From contig JAISWT010000046.1 of the NCBI GenBank assembly GCA_031271005.1, positions 1 through 49,625 on the forward strand: 49,625 nucleotides of DNA, written 5' to 3'. The notes beneath the pieces were generated by a model, which saw nothing but the letters and a program-made list of their open reading frames with translations, was not told the DNA's origin and made no database searches. Origin of the DNA: Prevotellaceae bacterium (GTDB lineage: Bacteria; Bacteroidota; Bacteroidia; Bacteroidales; Paludibacteraceae). Position 1 is the first letter of the stretch. Each line of letters starts with the position of its first letter. Both the position numbers and the translations under genes were made by a program. Positions 43,069-49,625 of the stretch are shown piece after piece.

Positions 43069-44409
43069 TTACCTGCGCGGCGCACTGTCAAGGCGTCTCT
43101 TTACCTTTTCCATTTTCCCGCTTTGCGCCATTTTCATCATTTTTGCCATATTCCCAAATTCTTTGAGCAGACGGTTCACTTCAACAACAGTTTTGCCGCT
43201 GCCTGCCGCTATCCTCTGTTTGCGGCTGCCGTTGAGCATTTGTGGGTTCGCGCGCTCGCTGGGGGTCATTGACAGAATTATTGCCTCAATACTTTTGAGC
43301 CCATTATCGCCTGTTTCCGTATCCATATCCTTCATGGCTTTATTCACGCCGGGTATCATTGCGAGAAGGTCTTTCATATTGCCCATTTTCTTCACTTGCC
43401 TGATTTGAGAAAGGAAGTCGTTGAAATCATACTGATTTTTTGCCAGTTTTTTACTGATTCGGCGTGCTTCGTCCTCGTCATACTGCTCCTGCGCACGCTC
43501 AACGAGCGACACGATGTCGCCCATGCCCAAAATCCTGTCTGCCATACGCTCAGGATAGAACACATCGACTGCGTCCATCTTTTCGCCCGTTCCTACAAAT
43601 TTTATCGGCTTATTGACCACCGAGCGAATTGACAACGCCGCGCCACCGCGTGTATCACCGTCAAGTTTGGTAAGTACAACGCCATCAAAATTAAGACGCT
43701 CGTTAAACTCTTTCGCCGTATTGACCGCGTCCTGTCCTGTCATCGAATCCACAACGAACAGAATCTCCTGCGGCGAAACGGCTTTTTTTATCGCCGCAAT
43801 TTCGGTCATCATTTGTTCATCAACTGCAAGCCGACCTGCTGTGTCGATAATTACAAGATCAAAACCGTATTCTTTGGCATATTTAACGGCTTTTTCGGCA
43901 ATTTTTACGGGGTTTTTATTTTCCTCTTCCGCAAAAACCGGGATTCCCAACTGCTCGCCAAGCGCTTTAAGTTGCTCGATAGCGGCAGGGCGATACACGT
44001 CAGCAGCCACCAGAAGCGGCTTCTTGTGGCGTTTGTGTTTCAGCAGATTTGCAAGTTTGCCCGAAAACGTGGTCTTACCCGACCCCTGCAACCCCGACAT
44101 CAAAATCACTGCCGGATTGCCTTTGAGGTTAATATCAACGCTCTGACCACCCATCAGCGATGACAGTTCGTCCCGCACTATTTTCACCATTAACTGGCTG
44201 GGCTTAAGCGAAGTAAGCACGTTTTGACCCAGCGCTTTTTCTTTGACCGTTTCGGTGAATATTTTTGCGGTCTTGTAATTTACGTCCGCCTCAAGCAATG
44301 CTTTGCGCACGTCTTTAAGCGTTTCGGCAACATTGATTTCGGTAATTCTGCCTTCGCCTTTAAGTATTTTGAACGACCTTTCGAGCCGTTCCGACAAGGA
44401 TTCAAACAT
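43069..44409 (-). CDS. ffh: Signal recognition particle protein
   Basis: The 446-residue SRP54 homologue has the N-terminal helical bundle, the GTPase with GLQGSGKTTFSGKLA, DTAGRL, TKLDGD and the methionine-rich M domain that binds 4.5S RNA and signal peptides. The C-terminus ends MAQSGKMEKVKRRLDSAPRR. It is convergent with the tRNA-Arg gene and has its own promoter. Confidence 0.96.
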   Translation of the reverse strand: MFESLSERLERSFKILKGEGRITEINVAETLKDVRKALLEADVNYKTAKIFTETVKEKALGQNVLTSLKPSQLMVKIVRDELSSLMGGQSVDINLKGNPAVILMSGLQGSGKTTFSGKLANLLKHKRHKKPLLVAADVYRPAAIEQLKALGEQLGIPVFAEEENKNPVKIAEKAVKYAKEYGFDLVIIDTAGRLAVDEQMMTEIAAIKKAVSPQEILFVVDSMTGQDAVNTAKEFNERLNFDGVVLTKLDGDTRGGAALSIRSVVNKPIKFVGTGEKMDAVDVFYPERMADRILGMGDIVSLVERAQEQYDEDEARRISKKLAKNQYDFNDFLSQIRQVKKMGNMKDLLAMIPGVNKAMKDMDTETGDNGLKSIEAIILSMTPSERANPQMLNGSRKQRIAAGSGKTVVEVNRLLKEFGNMAKMMKMAQSGKMEKVKRRLDSAPRR

Positions 44410-44478
44410 ATTTTTTCAGTTATAAAAAATGAGAGGTGAAAATGCTACTCTCACAGCGCCGGCATTTTTTTTGCCGCG

Positions 44479-44510
44479 CAAAATTAATTGTTTTTTTAAG
44501 ATAAGCCAAA
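44479..44510 (-). promoter_or_regulatory. Promoter of ffh
   Basis: On the minus strand TTTG (44507-44510), 20 bases and TAATTTTG (44479-44486). It lies directly after the kef stop codon. A short GC-rich hairpin around 44456-44478 follows in the leader. Confidence 0.72.
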
Positions 44511-44511
44511 T

Positions 44512-46782
44512 TTACGCTAATGTTTTCAACTTTTTCAGTCGCTTTTTTTCGCCCACAATCCATGCTATGTCCATTTCTTGGAACACGAGCTTGGGGTCGG
44601 GCGCGAGAATGCGGTTGTTTATACGCTCTATAGCCATTACCATGCCGCCTGTTTGTTCGCGTATGCCACTGTTCTTGATAGATTTGCCCAGAAGGGGATT
44701 GTCAAAATCAATGCAGATTTTTTCCACAACAATATCTTCGAGGTCGTAGTCGTGCTGTATTTTCTGCTCGGCTTGGAAAGCGGGCTTGAATTTTTCCAAA
44801 ATATCGTCGGTTGTAAAAACTCCTATATGGTCAAAAGGCATAATTTTGCTGTTCGGACCGGGCGCGTATATAATATGTTCGCCACGTTTTATATACACAA
44901 CATTTATCCCGAATTTTTCGCGCCATTCCAGTTCGCGGAGCATTCGTCCGATGTATCGGGCGTGTTGTGGCACTTCGAGGTCGGTCAGATGCACGTCCCA
45001 GTCGGTCAGAGCGGGGTTGCGCGAGTGCAAACGGCGACGGATATTACTCATCGGGGCTTGCTGCTCGGCAGCGGCTATCTCGCGTCCGTGAAGGTTCTGC
45101 ATAAAACGTTTTTCTATGCTTTTATAAATATTTTTTATCTTTTTAAATAAAAATATTAAAATAATTAATAATAACGGCAAAAATATTAGAAACGTTAATT
45201 TTGTGCCAATGCACACGTCAGCAAGATATGTTACAAGTATTAGTCCGATGAGCATACGCGCAATCTCAACAATTAGCAGCGTGCGGCGGTTGTAGATTTC
45301 GCTTTTCAGCAATTTCAGTCCGCTCATATCACTCGGATTGTCAAAAATTAGCCCCCAAAGGAACGGCAGAGACAGTAACAATCCTGCAGCCAGCGTAATT
45401 ATGTTCGGCAAAATGCCATCCATTGTTTTGTCTAAAGCAGGAAGCAGAAAAATTGTACAAAGTACTATTATTGAGATAATTATGATGGCATTTACAACAA
45501 CAGTAATAGAAAGTTTCCTGAGCAGTTTTCGCGTATCGGTCTCTGTTTTAGGCATCTCGGCACGCGAAGAATAGGCATTGATATATTCGAGCCATTTCTT
45601 TGGCAATATTTTTTCTATTAATAAATACACTTTATCCGAATATTTTATCATGTAAGGAGTTGTGAATGTGGTTATAGCGGCTGTGCCTACGGCTACGGGG
45701 AAGAGGAAATCCGAAATCACGCCGAGCGACAGTCCGAGTGTGGCAACGATAAAAGCAAATTCGCCGATTTGCGCCATACTCATGCCCACCTCAATTGCCT
45801 GCTTGAGCGGCTGCCCCGAAAGCAAAGCGCCCAAAGCAGTGGCAATAAATTTCCCGAAAACAACAATCAGAGTAATAAGCAACACAACCCAGCCATATTC
45901 CACTATCACAGAAGGATTTATCATCATTCCTATCGAAACGAAAAATATTGCGCCGAAAAGGTCTTTGACAGATTTGAAGATGTGCTCTATTTTTTCCGCC
46001 GAAGTTGTCTCCGCCAAAATAGAGCCCATGATAAACGCGCCCAATTCTGCCGAAAAACCTACCTGCGTAGCAATAACAACCATTCCTAAACACAATCCGA
46101 TTGACAGAATCAAATAGACCTCGTCGTCAAGCAGTTTTTTCGCTTTTTTGAGCAAAGTAGGAATAACAAAAATGCCCATTAAGAACCACAGTATCAGGAA
46201 GAAAACGAGTTTCAACACCGTGTAAATCATCTCGCCACTGCCTACGTGCTGTGTTACTGCAACGGTAGAAAGCAGCACCATCAGCAAAATAACAACAATA
46301 TCTTCGACTACAAGTATGCCAAAGACCGTTTTGACGTAATGTCGTGATTTTAAGCCCAATTCTTCGAAGGCACGAATGATAATTGTAGTAGATGAACTTG
46401 CAAGCATACCACCAAGAAAGAGGCAATCCATAGTTTTCCAGCCCAAAACTTTCCCCGTAAAGAAGCCTAAAAGTGTGATACACACGATTTCAAAAATCGC
46501 TGTGATGGAGGCAGAACCGCCCACGCGCATCAGTTTTTTGAAACTGAACTCAAGACCGAGCGAAAAAAGCAGAAAAATTACGCCTATTTCTGCCCAAATT
46601 TCTACGCTGTGTTCATCTGCCACATTGGGCGTAAAAGCAAGATAAGGACTGACAATGAACCCCGCAATGATGTAACCTAACACGAGCGGCTGCTTTAACT
46701 TCTTGAAAATAAGAGTTGTAACCGCCGCCATAATAAGTATCAGAGCCAAGTCGGAAATTAGTGTCGGCAAATGAGATTCCAT
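44512..46782 (-). CDS. Kef-type monovalent cation:proton antiporter (CPA2) with RCK_C domain
   Basis: The 756-residue protein has about 12 membrane spans of the Na+/H+ exchanger fold (about 1-390; LGYIIAGFIVSPYL, FLLFSLGLEFSFKKLM, GAFIMGSILAETTSAEKIEH), a second group of three or four spans (about 430-540) and a C-terminal TrkA-C (RCK_C) domain (about 655-740, DIVVEKICIDFDNPLLGKSI). It lacks the NAD-binding TrkA-N domain of E. coli KefB/C. It should exchange K+ or Na+ for H+ across the inner membrane; RCK_C may bind a ligand such as c-di-AMP (inference). Its promoter lies inside an inverted repeat. Confidence 0.9.
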   Translation of the reverse strand: MESHLPTLISDLALILIMAAVTTLIFKKLKQPLVLGYIIAGFIVSPYLAFTPNVADEHSVEIWAEIGVIFLLFSLGLEFSFKKLMRVGGSASITAIFEIVCITLLGFFTGKVLGWKTMDCLFLGGMLASSSTTIIIRAFEELGLKSRHYVKTVFGILVVEDIVVILLMVLLSTVAVTQHVGSGEMIYTVLKLVFFLILWFLMGIFVIPTLLKKAKKLLDDEVYLILSIGLCLGMVVIATQVGFSAELGAFIMGSILAETTSAEKIEHIFKSVKDLFGAIFFVSIGMMINPSVIVEYGWVVLLITLIVVFGKFIATALGALLSGQPLKQAIEVGMSMAQIGEFAFIVATLGLSLGVISDFLFPVAVGTAAITTFTTPYMIKYSDKVYLLIEKILPKKWLEYINAYSSRAEMPKTETDTRKLLRKLSITVVVNAIIIISIIVLCTIFLLPALDKTMDGILPNIITLAAGLLLSLPFLWGLIFDNPSDMSGLKLLKSEIYNRRTLLIVEIARMLIGLILVTYLADVCIGTKLTFLIFLPLLLIILIFLFKKIKNIYKSIEKRFMQNLHGREIAAAEQQAPMSNIRRRLHSRNPALTDWDVHLTDLEVPQHARYIGRMLRELEWREKFGINVVYIKRGEHIIYAPGPNSKIMPFDHIGVFTTDDILEKFKPAFQAEQKIQHDYDLEDIVVEKICIDFDNPLLGKSIKNSGIREQTGGMVMAIERINNRILAPDPKLVFQEMDIAWIVGEKKRLKKLKTLA

Positions 46783-46860
46783 TATTGTTTGAAAATTAAT
46801 ATTTTTTTTACATTAATAAACCGTGATCTTAGTTAGTTGGTTAACATAATTTAAGAAATA

Positions 46861-46942
46861 TTCGCTGTGCGTTAGGATTCAACGCACTTACGATTTGCAA
46901 AAATATATGAAAAGTGCGAATTTTCCAAACGCGCACAGCGAA
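46861..46942. repeat. Nested inverted repeats bracketing the antiporter promoter
   Basis: Outer arms TTCGCTGTGCG (46861-46871) and CGCACAGCGAA (46932-46942) are perfect 11-bp reverse complements. Inner arms CGCACTT (46883-46889) and AAGTGCG (46912-46918) flank the -7 element. The complete TTTG/TATTTTTG promoter lies between the outer arms. This may be an invertible promoter segment, an operator pair or a cruciform. Confidence 0.75.
46898..46929 (-). promoter_or_regulatory. Promoter of the Kef-type antiporter gene
   Basis: On the minus strand TTTG (46926-46929), 20 bases and TATTTTTG (46898-46905). Transcription would start near 46891, giving a leader of about 108 bases. Confidence 0.72.
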
Positions 46943-47252
46943 AAACTGTTTTTTTTATTGCACGAAGGCACCAAACGGATAGCAATTAATAATTAAGAAA
47001 TGAATTTTAGTGAATAATTAATAGTGAATAGTGAATAATAAAATGCAGAACACGCTAATACACAAGCCCCGCAGGGGCGTAATCATTTTTACATCAACGC
47101 CCTGTCGGTCATTTGATTTTGCCCTTTCAGGGCGAAAACGATGGCGGCGTTAATTATTAGTTGTTAAAAGCCTTATTTTAATTCCTGTATAAAGACAAAA
47201 GATTTTTTTCTGATAACTAAAAAAATACTAATGATAAAAAAATAAAAAAAAA
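46943..47252. other. Intergenic region with REP-like hairpins
   Basis: Contains TAATAGTGAATAGTGAAT words, GCCCCGCAGGGGC (about 47068-47080) and GCCCTTTCAGGGC (about 47130-47142), the latter two short palindromes of the kind scattered in Bacteroidota genomes. No coding sequence is seen. Confidence 0.55.
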
Positions 47253-47283
47253 TTTGCAGATAGAAAAAAAAGCGCTACCTTTG
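47253..47283 (+). promoter_or_regulatory. Promoter of tRNA-Phe
   Basis: TTTG (47253-47256), 19 bases and TACCTTTG (47276-47283) form an exact Bacteroidota promoter, 22 bases before the mature tRNA. Confidence 0.8.
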
Positions 47284-47304
47284 CATCCGCTAAAAATCAC
47301 AAAA

Positions 47305-47380
47305 GGTACCATAGCTCAGTTGGTAGAGCATCGGACTGAAAATCCGTGTGTCCCCGGTTCGATTCCTGGTGGTACCACCA
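47305..47380 (+). tRNA. tRNA-Phe (anticodon GAA)
   Basis: Acceptor GGTACCA pairs with TGGTACC, the D arm is GCTC...GAGC, the anticodon loop is CTGAAAA with GAA, and the T arm is CCCGG/TTCGATT-type. The CCA end is encoded (47378-47380). Confidence 0.95.
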
Positions 47381-47384
47381 TAAA

Positions 47385-47432
47385 AATATCGCCAAAACTC
47401 TTACAATATAAGATTTTGGCGATATTTTTTTT
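47385..47432 (+). terminator. Terminator after tRNA-Phe
   Basis: AATATCGCCAAAA (47385-47397) and TTTTGGCGATATT (47414-47426) form a perfect 13-bp stem and a T run follows (47427-47432). Confidence 0.88.
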
Positions 47433-47551
47433 CATTTTTTTCATTATTGTACCAATTTTGTAAAACATTTTCGCAAGTGCGGTGCGTATGTCAAAACTTT
47501 TGTGTATTTTTGCGCAAATTTTTTTATAAGCGACATAAAGTAGAATAAGAC

Positions 47552-47989
47552 GTGGAAATTTTATTGGAAGATATTGAAAATCACCGAATTACAGATGCAG
47601 TTTGCGTAGATGCCTCGTGCCTGGGCAATCCGGGCGTAACAGAATACCGCGCCATCGACATGTGTACAAGGCAGGTTATTTTCAATTACAAACTGAACGA
47701 AGCAACAAACAATATCGGCGAGTTTCTGGCTATTGTGCATGCTCTGGCTCTTTATAAGAACAGACACAAACCTTTGAAGGTGATTTATACCGACAGCGTA
47801 ACCGCAATTGCGTGGGTACGCAACAAAAAAACAAAAACCACCTTTACCAAAACCGAGCGAAACCGCAAAACTTTTGAGATTCTGGAGCGTGCAATTAACT
47901 GGCTGCAAACAAATACCTTCGACACTGCAATAGTGAAATGGGACACAGAGCAGTGGGGCGAAATTCCGGCGGATTACGGACGAAAGTGA
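47552..47989 (+). CDS. Ribonuclease H (type 1 fold)
   Basis: The 145-residue protein starts at GTG 47552 and has all four catalytic acids: Asp20 in VCVDASCLGNPG, Glu57 in NIGEFLAIVHAL, Asp81 in IYTDSVTAIAW and Asp141 in IPADYGRK. It should cleave the RNA strand of RNA:DNA hybrids. The viroplasmin-like N-terminal domain found in some homologues is absent. A possible -7 element TATTTTTG lies at 47505-47512. A gene symbol such as rnhA is not given because the subtype is unclear. Confidence 0.88.
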   Translation: MEILLEDIENHRITDAVCVDASCLGNPGVTEYRAIDMCTRQVIFNYKLNEATNNIGEFLAIVHALALYKNRHKPLKVIYTDSVTAIAWVRNKKTKTTFTKTERNRKTFEILERAINWLQTNTFDTAIVKWDTEQWGEIPADYGRK

Positions 47990-48446
47990 AATCGTCCAAT
48001 AGAATTGAGAATTGAGAGTTGAGAATTGAGAATTAAAAAAAAATAACCACTAACCACTAACCACTAACAATAATGTACAGACGCAATGCTTTGCGTCTCA
48101 ATAAGTTAAAAAAATAAACATAAACCGCACGCCCTAACCTCCTCTCACTTCGGGGCGGGGCAGGGGGGTGAGGAGAGTGGGGTAGGGGGGAGAGACTGAT
48201 AACTGATAACTCTTTCCCGTTAGGGGAAATAGTTTGGTAGAACAATTGGCAGACCTGAATATCAATCCGTACGCAGGATTGAAACATTTATAAGTTATTA
48301 TTTTTTTTTATCACTAAAATATAGTAATATATAACTTGCAACTACTGTTAAGTTAATTATTAAAACAGATTTATAATTTGCTAATTAATATAAATTTACA
48401 ATAAATATTTTTGACATTTCATATCTTTACTTAATATTACTTGATT
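47990..48446. repeat. Repeat-filled spacer
   Basis: Contains GAATTGAGAATTGAG words (about 48003-48033), CACTAACCACTAACC words (about 48045-48068), the hairpin AGACGCAATGCTTTGCGTCT (48079-48098) and a C/G-rich block (about 48127-48196) related to that near 27787. A short open stretch near 48230-48292 (SLVEQLADLNINPYAGLKHL) reads like a gene end but cannot be assigned. The final 150 bases are AT-rich and should contain the promoter of the next gene, though no good TAnnTTTG is seen. Confidence 0.55.
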
Positions 48447-49472
48447 ATGACAAATTTTGCAGTAATTGGACAGGGACATATCGGGAGGCGTCATGCCGAA
48501 ATGATTCGCAGGAACGCTGACAGTCGGCTGGTTGCCGTGTGCGACATCCTGCCGAAAGAGCAAACAGGCAATGCCGAAATAGAAGTACCTTACTTTTCCA
48601 ATATTGACGACCTGCTTGCCGCCGGACTTGATATTGACGTAGTAAATATATGCACGCCAAACGGCTACCACGCAGAATACGCTATAAAGGCTCTGCGCAA
48701 CAGGCACCATACAGTAATTGAAAAGCCCATTGCACTGACGAAAAAAGATGCCGAAAAAATCCTCGCCACTTCACTCGAAATGTCTCGCCACGTCTTTTGC
48801 GTGATGCAAAACAGGTATTCGCCGCCGTCTGTGTGGCTGCGCGAAGTGATGGACAACAGGCAGTTGGGCAAAATCTTTATGGTGAAACTTGACTGCTACT
48901 GGAACCGAGACGAGCGATATTATAAAAAAGGGAACTGGCACGGCGACGCCACACTTGACGGAGGCACGCTATTCACACAGTTCTCACATTTTATAGATAT
49001 TATGTACTGGCTTTTTGGGGACATTACAAATATTCACGGAAATTTTGCGGACTTTAACCACAATAAACTCACCGACTTTGAAGACAGCGGTTCGGTTACT
49101 TTCGACTTCGTAAACGGCGGAATGGGTACACTCAACTATTCAACTGCTGTGTGGGACACAAATCTTGAAAGTTCAATCACCATCATTGGCGAAAAAGGCA
49201 CTATTAAAGTCGCCGGACAATATATGAACGAGGTGGTCTATTGCCACGTGAAGGACTACGTGATGCCCGAACTTGCCCCATCGAACCCGCCAAACGACTA
49301 CGGCGCGTACAAAGGCTCGGCGCAAAACCATCATTATGTTATCCAAAATGTGGTGGAAAAACTGACCAACAAAAGTGTAATAAATACCAACGCGCTGGAA
49401 GGATTGAAAGTGGTTGATATTATTGAGCGCATTTATCAGGTGCGCGACAATCAGTGGAGAAAAAACCGATAA
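48447..49472 (+). CDS. Gfo/Idh/MocA family oxidoreductase
   Basis: The 341-residue protein starts MTNFAVIGQGHIGRRHAEMI with the NAD(P)-binding GxGxxG-like segment; ATG 48447 is preferred over TTG 48441. The family signature VIEKPIALTKKDAE contains the catalytic-type EKP, and GGGTLFTQFSHFIDIMYWL-like text (here DGGTLFTQFSHFIDIMYWL) carries the conserved histidine. Such enzymes oxidise or reduce sugars, often NDP-sugars. It resembles WlbA/WbpB-type UDP-N-acetylglucosaminuronate dehydrogenases at its start, so a role in surface-glycan precursors is possible. Substrate unknown. Confidence 0.85.
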   Translation: MTNFAVIGQGHIGRRHAEMIRRNADSRLVAVCDILPKEQTGNAEIEVPYFSNIDDLLAAGLDIDVVNICTPNGYHAEYAIKALRNRHHTVIEKPIALTKKDAEKILATSLEMSRHVFCVMQNRYSPPSVWLREVMDNRQLGKIFMVKLDCYWNRDERYYKKGNWHGDATLDGGTLFTQFSHFIDIMYWLFGDITNIHGNFADFNHNKLTDFEDSGSVTFDFVNGGMGTLNYSTAVWDTNLESSITIIGEKGTIKVAGQYMNEVVYCHVKDYVMPELAPSNPPNDYGAYKGSAQNHHYVIQNVVEKLTNKSVINTNALEGLKVVDIIERIYQVRDNQWRKNR

Positions 49473-49508
49473 TCAGTTTTGCCTTGTTCCGAACAATCTG
49501 TATTTTAT

Positions 49509-49625
49509 GGGGACTTCTAAAAATTAGATTATTTTAGGCGGGCAAGTTTTCAAAAGCGCAGTTTACTAATGTAAATGAGCATTTTGAAAATGAAGCCCAA
49601 CGACAAATAAGCAATTTTTAGGAGT
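49509..49625. mobile_element. MITE-like element copy, nearly complete at window end
   Basis: GGGGACTTCTAAAAATTAGA at 49509 opens the element and GCAATTTTTAGGAGT closes it at the window edge, where one to three bases are cut off. It contains both subterminal types (ATTATTTTAGGCGG and CCAACGACAAATAAG) and a short unique core without minisatellites, at about 120 bases. This is probably closest to the basic form of the family. Confidence 0.7.

Noticed and set aside
44578..45150. Long plus-strand open frame opposite the antiporter gene
   Set aside because: It is the complement of the RCK_C and linker coding sequence; it has no recognisable domain and no promoter.
47254..47463. Open frame across tRNA-Phe
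   Set aside because: It runs through the tRNA, its promoter and its terminator, so it is not a gene.

Overview
The window looks like a chromosome segment of a low-GC member of the Bacteroidota, most likely the Bacteroidales. The main evidence is promoters of the form TTTG, about 19-22 bases, TAnnTTTG upstream of many genes. Supporting evidence is a DUF4494 protein, lineage-typical housekeeping proteins and intergenic spacers full of short AT-rich repeats. No phylogenetic test could be run, so the genus stays open.

Layout. (1) 1-6.6 kb, minus strand, is an accessory island. It holds three ATP-binding proteins of different families, two of which show a C-terminal PD-(D/E)xK-like nuclease region, a hipBA toxin-antitoxin pair, two copies of a MITE-like element and a deleted second copy of one ATPase gene. 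(2) 6.7-15.9 kb, minus strand, is a surface-polysaccharide cluster: LicD-type transferase, Wzx flippase, two hexapeptide acyltransferases (one with a G9 tract), Wzy-like polymerase, three intact GT4 glycosyltransferases, and a beta-propeller gene joined to a decapitated glycosyltransferase. (3) 16.0-20.2 kb is a gene graveyard. It contains a transposase remnant, three fragments of the 5' end of a second wzx gene, one intact AlbA_2/Schlafen-type protein, and broken YhcG, AlbA_2, AAA-ATPase and ORF6N genes. (4) 20.5-23.7 kb, minus strand, holds a sugar-1-phosphate nucleotidyltransferase, a galacturonokinase-like GHMP kinase and a UDP-glucuronate 4-epimerase, plausibly a UDP-galacturonate supply set.

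(5) 24.2-29.0 kb, plus strand, holds metZ, a DUF4494 gene and a complete-looking GDP-D-glycero-D-manno-heptose set (hddA, gmhA, hddC, gmhB). (6) 29.1-49.5 kb is mainly housekeeping: metH without its reactivation domain, dnaG, a radical SAM protein, glutamine synthetase, ahpC, a large PEP-synthase-like protein with receiver-like N-terminal domains, a GH13 lipoprotein, frr, tRNA-Arg(CCU), ffh, a Kef-type antiporter, tRNA-Phe(GAA), RNase H and a Gfo/Idh/MocA oxidoreductase. The window ends inside another copy of the MITE-like element.

Regions 2, 4 and 5 together supply and assemble an acylated, probably uronate- and heptose-containing surface glycan. The most unusual observations are the repeated wzx 5' ends, each lying directly downstream of a different accessory gene; an 11-bp inverted repeat that brackets the antiporter promoter; the MITE family, one copy of which supplies the hipA stop codon; and an in-frame palindromic repeat inside the epimerase gene.
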